Source: Bacillota bacterium
GTDB taxonomy: Bacteria; Bacillota; Clostridia; Lachnospirales; Bianqueaceae
Reading direction: 5' to 3'
DNA: 7,281 nucleotides
Assembly: GCA_017467985.1 (NCBI GenBank)
Contig: JAFUJY010000039.1
Span: 1 to 7,281 of the forward strand
Shown here: positions 1 through 4,562 of the stretch, piece by piece
How the letters are laid out: each line of letters opens with the position of its first letter
How positions within the stretch are numbered: the first letter of the stretch is position 1
Translations under genes and position numbers: made by a program
The notes under the pieces: model-generated
What the model was told of the DNA's origin: nothing
The model's database searches: none
Seen by the model: only the letters and a program-made list of their open reading frames with translations

Positions 1-1
1 A

Positions 2-1159
2 TCATCCTAGTATTTCTACGCCTTTTTCCGACGACCAACGATATAACTGAAAATTAGACGTTTCCACAGAAGAGGTTTCTGAATAAGTAAAATATTCGCC
101 TGTCTCGTCACCGCCCATATGGATCACATTCCACAACTCCTGCCCCACGGTGGACGTCAGCGTACCATTATATACCTCATCTCCAGCAAAGCTTTCTGCG
201 ATAAAAGTACTTTCCTTTACTTGATATCCGGCAGATACAAACACCAGTGCATGATTCTGACCTAACCTGGAACTAAGGCTTCCATCGGCTTCTGCCACCA
301 ATTGCGCCTCACTCATCGTTCCATCCTCAAAATAAAATTTATACAGTCGAACGGTTCGAATCTCTGTTTCACGATTTTTCTCGCCCGTTAAAATGCGCAG
401 CCCATCCTCTTCCAGCACAAACCCACTGGGAGTTTCGTTACTCTTCCAACTGTATAGCTTTTTTATTTTTTGCGTCGTAATATTATACTCATAAATATCC
501 GCTGTCCGTTCTTCCGATGAGCGACTAATCGGCATAATATACACTTTATTACCCTGCACCTGATAAAAAACTTTTGAAACAACAGATGCCTGCACTTCTA
601 GGATAACTTTACTCTGTCCCTCTTGTCCCAAAACGTCCTGATACAAAGTATAGATCTGTGATGCTTCACCTTTTTTTGTGACTTCTTGGGTCTCGCTGGA
701 AAAAATATAACCTCGATGAATGAATATATCAGAGTGAATTCCGCTTTGAACCTTCTCCCTTTGACTCCCCGTCAAATCCATTCGATACAAATATTTACCC
801 ATCAGACTACCTTCGGTATAATACAACTGCCCATCATAGATACAAAAATCGCCATCTATATGATACGCATTGCAGTCCTGATCCATATGAACACATTCCG
901 GCTTGCCGCATAACTTACCGCCAACTCCAGACGCTGCATCATAGTAATAGATCCAAGGTGAACCATACATGAAAGAATAGTAATAAACACTACCATAACG
1001 ATCCATCCCAGCATCCCCATTCAGAAAACCATTCTTTGCATCATAGTCCGCTAAGTAAACCTCCGTATCAAATTGTTCATCCAGAAGGCCTCTTGTCTCG
1101 TTTGCACAAGAAGAAAACAGCAGTACGATAAAGAAAAGACAGATTATTTTCTTTATCAT
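2..1159 (-). CDS. Lipoprotein, probable beta-propeller-like, Cys-rich signature
   Basis: A 385-residue predicted lipoprotein, complete, with its TGA stop at 2-4. The N terminus (MIKK, then a hydrophobic stretch ending LLFSSC) is a type II signal peptide; Cys18 would be lipidated, although Phe at -3 is not the usual Leu. I chose ATG at 1159 because AGGGAG (1168-1173) lies 8 nt upstream; an in-frame GTG at 1168 sits inside that SD and is unlikely to be used. The mature protein is rich in short aromatic strands (YYYDAASG, LYYTEG, YLYRMDLTG), as in clostridial lipoproteins with repeated beta-blades (DUF5050-like). A Cys-Gly-Lys-Pro-Glu-Cys-Val-His-x4-Cys block near residues 80-95 matches the CGKPECxH..C signature I recall from this group; metal or disulfide use is inference. 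It lies 24 nt after the secreted-protein gene, so the two are probably co-transcribed. Substrate and function are unknown. Confidence 0.8.
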   Translation of the reverse strand: MIKKIICLFFIVLLFSSCANETRGLLDEQFDTEVYLADYDAKNGFLNGDAGMDRYGSVYYYSFMYGSPWIYYYDAASGVGGKLCGKPECVHMDQDCNAYHIDGDFCIYDGQLYYTEGSLMGKYLYRMDLTGSQREKVQSGIHSDIFIHRGYIFSSETQEVTKKGEASQIYTLYQDVLGQEGQSKVILEVQASVVSKVFYQVQGNKVYIMPISRSSEERTADIYEYNITTQKIKKLYSWKSNETPSGFVLEEDGLRILTGEKNRETEIRTVRLYKFYFEDGTMSEAQLVAEADGSLSSRLGQNHALVFVSAGYQVKESTFIAESFAGDEVYNGTLTSTVGQELWNVIHMGGDETGEYFTYSETSSVETSNFQLYRWSSEKGVEILG

Positions 1160-1167
1160 ATAAATCA

Positions 1168-1173
1168 CTCCCT
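1168..1173 (-). promoter_or_regulatory. Ribosome binding site deciding the lipoprotein start
   Basis: AGGGAG on the minus strand is 8 nt from ATG at 1159. The upstream in-frame GTG (1166-1168) overlaps the motif and would have no SD of its own, so the shorter 385-aa product is preferred. Confidence 0.75.
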
Positions 1174-1183
1174 AAATATCATC

Positions 1184-1573
1184 TCATTGTGAATATGCTA
1201 CACGTTGACCTTTAAACACCGATTCAACATAAAAGTCAACCACTGCATGCGTAAAATCAGTGCCCTCGGTTCTCGCTCTATAGCATGAGTTTCCACCCTC
1301 GCAATTTAATGAATAGTATACATCATCATAGTCATCAAATACTAACCCAATTACTTTCAAGTACATTTCTGCACCCACATCATACGGCTCTGCAGAGAAA
1401 CTAACTGTAGATTTTGTAAAATCTACAGTCAAACTCCCATAGTAACTACCATCACTGGTTGTTCCAGAAATCGGAGCATACCCCATATCCGCATGTACTA
1501 CAAGGCTCATACACACAACCAAAACCACTGAAAGTATCAGTGATAAAACCTTCTTATTTCTTACAATATTCAT
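1184..1573 (-). CDS. Small secreted protein of unknown function
   Basis: A 129-residue protein with a clear Sec signal peptide: basic N terminus (MNIVRNKK), hydrophobic core (VLSLILSVVLVVCMSLVV) and a likely signal peptidase I site after VHA, before DMG (around residue 28). The mature ~100 residues alternate polar and hydrophobic positions, look all-beta and hold only two cysteines (NCEGGNSC), which could form a disulfide. I recognise no family. The ATG at 1573 is preceded by the strong SD AGGGAGGT (1579-1586). It is the first gene of a likely two-gene operon with the downstream lipoprotein; release of a small beta protein beside a surface lipoprotein suggests cell-surface work, but that is inference. 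Transcription probably starts near 1780, giving a ~200-nt structured leader, unusually long for so small a gene. Confidence 0.72.
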   Translation of the reverse strand: MNIVRNKKVLSLILSVVLVVCMSLVVHADMGYAPISGTTSDGSYYGSLTVDFTKSTVSFSAEPYDVGAEMYLKVIGLVFDDYDDVYYSLNCEGGNSCYRARTEGTDFTHAVVDFYVESVFKGQRVAYSQ

Positions 1574-1590
1574 TTTTTACCTCCCTACTC

Positions 1591-1639
1591 AAAACAAACC
1601 TTCAGTAATCTCCTACTGAATAAGTAACCCGTTTGTTTT
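1591..1639 (-). promoter_or_regulatory. Leader hairpin next to the SD of the secreted-protein gene
   Basis: AAAACAAAC (1591-1599) is an exact reverse complement of GTTTGTTTT (1631-1639), and inside it TTCAGTA (1601-1607) pairs with TACTGAA (1614-1620) around a 6-nt loop. In the minus-strand transcript this two-part stem ends only 5 nt before the SD (1579-1586). The inner stem followed by the U-rich GGTTTGTTTT could also act as a weak attenuator, but the AU-rich stem makes this uncertain. Confidence 0.6.
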
Positions 1640-1641
1640 CT

Positions 1642-1713
1642 GGAGGCAGTGCCGAATCGTTTTAGTTTAGAATTCCGGACTTCTGATTACTATCGACGAT
1701 CCGGCACTGCTCC
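1642..1713 (-). promoter_or_regulatory. Long leader hairpin, possible cis-regulatory RNA
   Basis: GGAGGCAGTGCCGAATCG (1642-1659) pairs with CGATCCGGCACTGCTCC (1697-1713) over about 17 bp, with one bulged G and one non-Watson-Crick position. That position is A-C if read from the plus strand but G-U in the minus-strand RNA, which fits a functional RNA transcribed toward the secreted-protein gene. The 37-nt apical region contains TCCGGA, which could compete for the CCGG of the stem. The CCUCC at the 3' arm in RNA is complementary to the GGAGG of the gene's SD. I do not recognise a known riboswitch class. Confidence 0.6.
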
Positions 1714-1757
1714 TGTACTTCTTCTATGCCCATTGGATTCGCCTCTCTTTCTTGTAC

Positions 1758-1783
1758 TTCGAAGTCTCTTTTCTATCTTCGAA
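1758..1783 (-). promoter_or_regulatory. Short hairpin near the 5' end of the leader
   Basis: TTCGAAG (1758-1764) and CTTCGAA (1777-1783) are perfect 7-bp arms around a 12-nt loop. With the predicted -10 at 1787-1792, this hairpin would lie at or very near the transcript's 5' end, where it could protect the RNA; the role is inference. Confidence 0.45.
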
Positions 1784-1786
1784 TAA

Positions 1787-1814
1787 AGAATACCATATTT
1801 TTTCACTCTGTCAA
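1787..1814 (-). promoter_or_regulatory. Sigma-A-type promoter for the secreted protein/lipoprotein operon
   Basis: On the minus strand TTGACA (1809-1814) and TATTCT (1787-1792) are separated by 16 nt. The -35 is consensus and the -10 matches four of six positions. Transcription would begin near 1780, about 207 nt before the start codon. The -35 lies in ACACTTGAC, a sequence shared with the antitoxin promoter at 2284-2289. Confidence 0.55.
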
Positions 1815-1826
1815 GTGTACTTTAAT

Positions 1827-1858
1827 GATTTTCTACTGCAGCGCAACACATTTTTGAC
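1827..1858. repeat. Isolated copy of the degenerate 32-bp repeat
   Basis: Within this unit TTTTCTACTGCAGCGCA and ACATTTTTGAC match the 32-bp units at 2336-2431, closest to the first one (CTCTACTGCGGCGCA). It is in the same orientation as those copies and is separated from them by the toxin-antitoxin cassette. Upstream, GTCAAGTGT (1810-1818) is also repeated at 2285-2293, so the similarity is longer than one unit. Confidence 0.6.
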
Positions 1859-1959
1859 CATTTGGGAACATTCCCGAGTGTTTGACATTTTTTCATTCTT
1901 ACACCCCACGCAAAACTAGTAATGGCTTATTTTTTGCAAGTTCAGTACACCTTTTATGA

Positions 1960-1988
1960 TTGCACCTTTTGTCAAAATATGGTATAAT
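1960..1988 (+). promoter_or_regulatory. Sigma-A promoter of the toxin mRNA
   Basis: TTGCAC (1960-1965), a 17-nt spacer and a perfect TATAAT (1983-1988). The predicted start is about G1995, exactly where the inverted repeat of the cassette begins. CACCTTTT occurs at 1948-1955 and again at 1963-1970, the second copy overlapping the -35. Confidence 0.8.
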
Positions 1989-2039
1989 ATATTTGGCTAC
2001 CAATCAACGGTTGGCGGTTGCCCTTCGCAGATAAAACGC

Positions 2040-2081
2040 CGGAGGGACGTTTCTTTTCCCTCCGATCCTGTGAAAGGAGGG
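2040..2081 (+). promoter_or_regulatory. Toxin leader with decoy SD and anti-SD
   Basis: CGGAGGGA (2040-2047) pairs perfectly with TCCCTCCG (2057-2064). The same CCCTCC (2058-2063) can instead pair with GGAGGG (2076-2081), which contains the toxin SD. The two hairpins are mutually exclusive: one exposes and one hides the SD. The SD AAAGGAGG (2073-2080) is 8 nt from ATG 2089. Confidence 0.65.
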
Positions 2082-2088
2082 CGATAGC

Positions 2089-2175
2089 ATGGTTACATAT
2101 GAAGCGTTGTTCCTTTTGGGAGACCTTGTAATATCAATCATTTCTCTCGTTGTTTTGTTGATAAAAAAGAAATAA
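2089..2175 (+). CDS. Small membrane toxin peptide, type I TA (holin-like toxin type)
   Basis: A 28-codon ORF: an MVTYEALFLLGD start, a hydrophobic helix of about 15 residues (LVISIISLVVLLI) and a Lys-Lys-Lys C terminus. Short hydrophobic peptides starting M-x-x-YEAL and ending in lysines resemble the putative holin-like toxins (Hol_Tox type) of Firmicutes, relatives in kind of Fst and TxpA; this is recognition by pattern, not a database result. Likely role: insertion into the cell membrane with loss of membrane potential when not repressed. Support for a real gene comes from a strong SD (AAAGGAGG, 8-nt spacing), a consensus promoter with a ~95-nt leader, and the convergent antisense RNA. The final codons (AAA AAG AAA) overlap the antitoxin terminator tract. 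Alternatives are a phage-type holin relic or a leader peptide, less likely given the antisense promoter. Confidence 0.75.
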   Translation: MVTYEALFLLGDLVISIISLVVLLIKKK

Positions 2176-2203
2176 CCGCCCTCGTCTGCAAACACGGCGG
2201 TTA
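2160..2203 (-). terminator. Intrinsic terminator of the antitoxin RNA
   Basis: TAACCGCC (2173-2180) and GGCGGTTA (2196-2203) form an 8-bp stem with a 15-nt loop. On the minus strand it is followed by TTTCTTTTTT (2172-2163), a good U-tract. On the plus strand only TCTTTT follows, so it may stop the toxin mRNA weakly. Confidence 0.75.
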
Positions 2204-2223
2204 ATCTTTTAACCAACATTTGT

Positions 2224-2251
2224 GGGCAACCGTCAATCGGTAGCCTTTTTT
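2224..2251 (+). terminator. Possible distal terminator of the toxin mRNA
   Basis: GGTAGCC (2239-2245) is followed directly by TTTTTT (2246-2251) and is a perfect complement of GGCTACC at the 5' end of the toxin mRNA (1995-2001). Termination here would produce an mRNA whose 5' and 3' ends pair and which covers the whole antitoxin RNA. As the partner arm is over 200 nt upstream, classical termination is uncertain. Confidence 0.4.
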
Positions 2252-2259
2252 ACATACCT

Positions 2260-2289
2260 ATTATAACACATTAGAAGCACTTTCGTCAA
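2260..2289 (-). promoter_or_regulatory. Promoter of the antitoxin RNA
   Basis: On the minus strand TTGACG (2284-2289), an 18-nt spacer, and TATAAT (2260-2265) preceded by TGT, an extended -10. This is the best minus-strand promoter in the left third of the window and points into the toxin gene. Confidence 0.8.
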
Positions 2290-2335
2290 GTGTTAGAAAC
2301 AGTTTTGACTATTTCTCGAGAAACCGTATTTTAAT

Positions 2336-2431
2336 GCTTCTCTACTGCGGCGCAGTATATTTTTGATGATTCTCTATGGCATTACAGTACATTTTTGCCG
2401 TTTTCCTATGAAATTGCAGTATATATTCGCC
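2336..2431. repeat. Three tandem degenerate 32-bp repeats
   Basis: Units at 2336-2367, 2368-2399 and 2400-2431 are each exactly 32 bp. The pattern is roughly TTCTCTAYKGC-N3-RCAGTAYATTTTTG with strong conservation of CTAT/CTAC, CAGTA and the T-run. The first unit has the clean palindrome TACTGC-GGC-GCAGTA (2343-2357). Tails resembling the unit end also occur at 2300-2309 and 2326-2335, so two further decayed copies may lie to the left. No unique spacers separate the units. Multiple phased repeats of this kind are typical of transposase-binding ends (for example IS21-family ends) or of a DNA-binding protein array; no transposase gene is present. Confidence 0.7.
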
Positions 2432-2440
2432 AATTTCATA
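2407..2440. repeat. Perfect 10-bp inverted repeat after the ParB/BMP gene
   Basis: TATGAAATTG (2407-2416) and CAATTTCATA (2431-2440) are exact reverse complements around 14 nt and lie 8 bp past the stop codon of the minus-strand gene. There is no T-run on either side, so this is not a standard terminator; it may instead mark the outer edge of the repeat block or stabilise the mRNA 3' end. Confidence 0.55.
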
Positions 2441-2448
2441 TTCAAGGC

Positions 2449-4362
2449 TTAAATTATAATCGGATTCATGGCACTGGCAGCTTCAGCTGTCACTTCATCA
2501 ATGCCCGGAATCCGGCCCACCACATTTTCCACCAACCAGTCCATGGTCACAATCTTTTCCGTTTCCAGAATCCGGCCCTCCGGCACCATAACCTCACCAT
2601 CCTGGTTGTGAATCACGCCTTCAAATACCATCATGGATTCTTCCTTGATGGCCCGCTTCAATGCCTCTACCAGATGCTTGGTGCGGTCCGGCAGCGCCTG
2701 ACTATAAACCACGTCAATAACCCCCGCGGCCATCCCCCACCAGTAGTTGATGGCTTTTACAGAAGGTTCATTATCCCAGGAACCACTCTGCAGGCTCTGA
2801 ATCAGCTTCTTATAAAATACACCCCAGTTCCACACGGGCATGGCGATGTTTCGCACCGTTCCGTCCTTCATTAACTGGTACACCCCAAACTGCTTAGAAG
2901 CATAATAAGGCGTGATCATATCCTGATTGGATAAAATATCCGCACCCATGCGTTTTAACTTGTCCGTAGGGTGCTCCTGGGGCTTCTTCAGTGCGGTCCA
3001 TTCCAGATACACCTTGGCTCTGGGGTTCATCATTTGGGCGCCCAGGGCAAAGGCATTGATGCTGGCAATGGTGGACGCGGTGGGATAGTCTGCAATATAA
3101 CCAATGCTATCCGTCTCCGTCATGGCCCCTGCAATGGCTCCGATCAGCATCTTGGCCTCAAACATACGGCCAAAATAGGTACGCACGCTCTGATAGGGCA
3201 CGTGTACAGAACAATTCAAAAATTTCACCTCAGGACATCGAATGGCCGCCTTCAAACAGGCCGCAATCAATCGCTGGGATGTGGTAAAAATCACATCATA
3301 CCCTTCTTCTGCAATCTCGCACAGCTTTTCACAGCCCGTCTCCGGATCTGTAGGAACATTTTCATAGCTGACGGTTTCAATGTGATCGGCAAAGGTATCC
3401 TGCAGATAGGTCCGTCCCAGCTCATGGGCATAGGTCCAACTGGACTTTTCAATGCTGTCCGCATGGACAAAGGCCACCTTCAGATCCTTTTGCACCGCCG
3501 GCACAAACAATCCCCAGAAACTGCGCTTGGCCGGAGTTTCATCCGGCTGGGTCTGCAGACCGATGGGATCCTCCGCCACCAACAATTCTAGTTCAGGCCA
3601 CAACTGTTCCAGCTCCCGAGCCACTTCTTCCCGGCTCTTCTGGTACATATCCTTGTAGCCAAATACCATAATATATTTTAAGAAGGCATCGCCGGTGGTA
3701 ATCTCCAAGGACTCCGCCTTATTTTGTTCCTTAAAAATACTGCGGAACTCATAATAATTGCTGCGGAAAAAGCTGGCGGCCTCTTTATCCTGCCAGTCCT
3801 CTTCCTTCTCCATACCAATGGTCTGCAGCAGCAGGTCATAAGACCCCTCCTGGGAAAACCAAATATAATTCACCTGGCACACCTTGTAGAACTTCAGAAA
3901 TTCATAATAAATCCTGGACTCCTTGGTGTTGGTACGCCGGGGAATAATCCGGGTGACATGGGCCGGAACGCTGGCTGCGCCAAAATACTTCAGCACACTG
4001 ACACGCTTGTTGCCCTCCACCACATAGTAATAATTCATATATTCGTACACCTGGATGGCATGGCGAATTCCCTCCTCCAGATGGTGATCACACAAACTGC
4101 TCCATTTCATTCCAAATTCTGTACCATAGGGTAAAATGGGCATAAAATTATGGGCAAAGGACTTGCTGCGGCCATGGGCACTGGTACCCACAATCCGTTC
4201 CAGGGGAATATCCATGGTTCCCAAGCTCACTTCCGAATCCACATCAATCCCGGCTTTATCGTCTTCCAGCACACGCAGATAGGGTGACTTGCCCTTACTC
4301 TGAGCCTCTGCAAACGCCCTGCGGCCCAGCTTCAACGCTCTTTCATACTCTTCCCTTGACAT
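2449..4362 (-). CDS. Cytoplasmic ParB-like/BMP (PnrA-type) fusion protein
   Basis: A 637-residue protein with at least two parts. Residues about 50-140 resemble a ParB/sulfiredoxin-like domain: IPLERIVGT at 52-60 and VVEGNKRVSVLKYFGAASVP at 114-133, the position of the usual DGHRR-type motif. A helical linker (about 150-285) follows. From about 294 (DLKVAFVH) to ~590 is a basic-membrane-protein (BMP/Med/PnrA) ligand-binding domain: YDVIFTTSQ, the strand VKFLNCSVH, the GAIAGAMTETDSIGYIADYP segment and the WNWGVFY region. Transported BMP proteins bind purine nucleosides, but here there is no signal peptide or lipobox, and no ABC permease gene adjoins it, so a cytoplasmic sensor is more likely, as for Bacillus Med. 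ATG 4362 has SD AAGGAGG at 4371-4377, 7 nt away. The promoter is 4397-4425. It is divergent from the ClpE gene. Ligand and target are unknown. Confidence 0.8.
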   Translation of the reverse strand: MSREEYERALKLGRRAFAEAQSKGKSPYLRVLEDDKAGIDVDSEVSLGTMDIPLERIVGTSAHGRSKSFAHNFMPILPYGTEFGMKWSSLCDHHLEEGIRHAIQVYEYMNYYYVVEGNKRVSVLKYFGAASVPAHVTRIIPRRTNTKESRIYYEFLKFYKVCQVNYIWFSQEGSYDLLLQTIGMEKEEDWQDKEAASFFRSNYYEFRSIFKEQNKAESLEITTGDAFLKYIMVFGYKDMYQKSREEVARELEQLWPELELLVAEDPIGLQTQPDETPAKRSFWGLFVPAVQKDLKVAFVHADSIEKSSWTYAHELGRTYLQDTFADHIETVSYENVPTDPETGCEKLCEIAEEGYDVIFTTSQRLIAACLKAAIRCPEVKFLNCSVHVPYQSVRTYFGRMFEAKMLIGAIAGAMTETDSIGYIADYPTASTIASINAFALGAQMMNPRAKVYLEWTALKKPQEHPTDKLKRMGADILSNQDMITPYYASKQFGVYQLMKDGTVRNIAMPVWNWGVFYKKLIQSLQSGSWDNEPSVKAINYWWGMAAGVIDVVYSQALPDRTKHLVEALKRAIKEESMMVFEGVIHNQDGEVMVPEGRILETEKIVTMDWLVENVVGRIPGIDEVTAEAASAMNPIII

Positions 4363-4378
4363 GAAACTCCCTCCTTTT

Positions 4379-4390
4379 GGACTTTAGTCC
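4379..4390. promoter_or_regulatory. Short palindrome at the transcription start of the ParB/BMP gene
   Basis: GGACTTTAGTCC has 5-bp arms around TT and lies between the -10 (4397-4402) and the SD (4371-4377) of the minus-strand gene. It could be an operator or a small 5'-end hairpin; there is no direct evidence for either. Confidence 0.35.
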
Positions 4391-4396
4391 GATATC

Positions 4397-4425
4397 ATTG
4401 TAACATTGACCTTCTCATTGTGCAA
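4397..4425 (-). promoter_or_regulatory. Promoter of the ParB/BMP gene
   Basis: On the minus strand TTGCAC (4420-4425), a 17-nt spacer, and TACAAT (4397-4402) preceded by TGT (extended -10). The start would be near 4390, leaving a leader of about 28 nt. Confidence 0.75.
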
Positions 4426-4472
4426 CCTCAAAAAATCAAATTCTAAAAAATCTGTTAAAACCACGATTTTGC

Positions 4473-4501
4473 TTGCAATCTTGGGCTAAAAACCGTATAA
4501 T
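4473..4501 (+). promoter_or_regulatory. Promoter of the ClpE-like gene
   Basis: TTGCAA (4473-4478), a 17-nt spacer and a perfect TATAAT (4496-4501); start near 4508, leader about 55 nt. The -35 is about 48 bp from the divergent -35 at 4420-4425. The A-rich gap holds AAAAAATC twice (4430-4437 and 4445-4452), possibly an UP-type element. I see no CIRCE element and no paired CtsR heptads. Confidence 0.78.
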
Positions 4502-4562
4502 ATTCTGGGTATGTATTCTTTTCCAGGATGCATATTGTTAAAATTTTGAAGGAGTGATTACT

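Larger units (their letters stand above)
1574..2088. other. 515-bp gene-free interval, mostly regulatory and structured RNA
   Basis: No credible protein gene lies here. From left to right it holds the SD and leader hairpins of the secreted-protein gene (1579-1783), that gene's minus-strand promoter (1787-1814), a lone 32-bp repeat copy (1827-1858), a short palindrome GGGAACATTCCC (1864-1875), an AT-rich stretch with no motif I can name (about 1876-1945), the plus-strand toxin promoter (1960-1988) and the toxin leader. Confidence 0.7.
1995..2245. repeat. Imperfect inverted repeat bounding the toxin cassette
   Basis: The left arm begins GGCTACCAATCAACGGTT (1995-2012); the reverse complement of the right arm (2224-2245) begins GGCTACCGATTGACGGTT. 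Both then reach GTTGCCC; the left arm carries an extra copy of a 7-nt unit (ACGGTTG/GCGGTTG, 2008-2021). The plus-strand toxin mRNA could thus close its 5' end on its 3' end, as in long-distance-folded type I toxin mRNAs. The toxin mRNA and the opposite-strand RNA also start with nearly the same 22 nt. Confidence 0.7.
2160..2253 (-). ncRNA. Antisense antitoxin RNA (predicted)
   Basis: A strong minus-strand promoter at 2260-2289 would start RNA near 2253; the first good terminator is the hairpin 2173-2203 followed on this strand by TTTCTTTTTT, so the product is about 90-95 nt. It is antisense to the last codons and 3' region of the toxin mRNA and to nothing upstream. Its own folding includes GGTTAA/TTAACC (2199-2214, 4-nt loop), which competes with the terminator stem. 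The first ~22 nt nearly copy the toxin mRNA 5' end. By analogy with Fst- and TxpA-type loci it would pair with toxin mRNA and block translation or trigger decay. Exact ends are inferred. Confidence 0.65.

Noticed and set aside
1864..1875. LexA-type operator in GGGAACATTCCC
   Set aside because: The half-sites are GGGAA/TTCCC with a 2-nt centre, not the GAAC-N4-GTTC of Firmicutes LexA, and no SOS gene is adjacent.
2004..2219. A 71-codon minus-strand frame across the toxin cassette
   Set aside because: It runs through the toxin leader and terminator hairpins in antisense, and the antitoxin RNA ends at ~2160 before reading most of it.
2336..2431. CRISPR array
   Set aside because: The 32-bp units abut directly without spacers, are degenerate, and no cas genes are present.
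2395..4134. Plus-strand frames opposite the ParB/BMP gene (2395-2874, 2971-3591, 3724-4134)
   Set aside because: They are antisense to a well-supported domain-bearing gene and lack recognisable domains.
4405..4430. CtsR operator in the divergent clpE region
   Set aside because: Only one GGTCAA-like half-site (in AAGGTCAATG on the minus strand) is visible; the required second heptad at the right spacing is missing.
4554..4562. GTG at 4554 as start of the ClpE-like protein
   Set aside because: It overlaps the only SD (AAGGAG, 4549-4554); ATG 4563 has correct spacing and gives the usual N terminus with Cys3.
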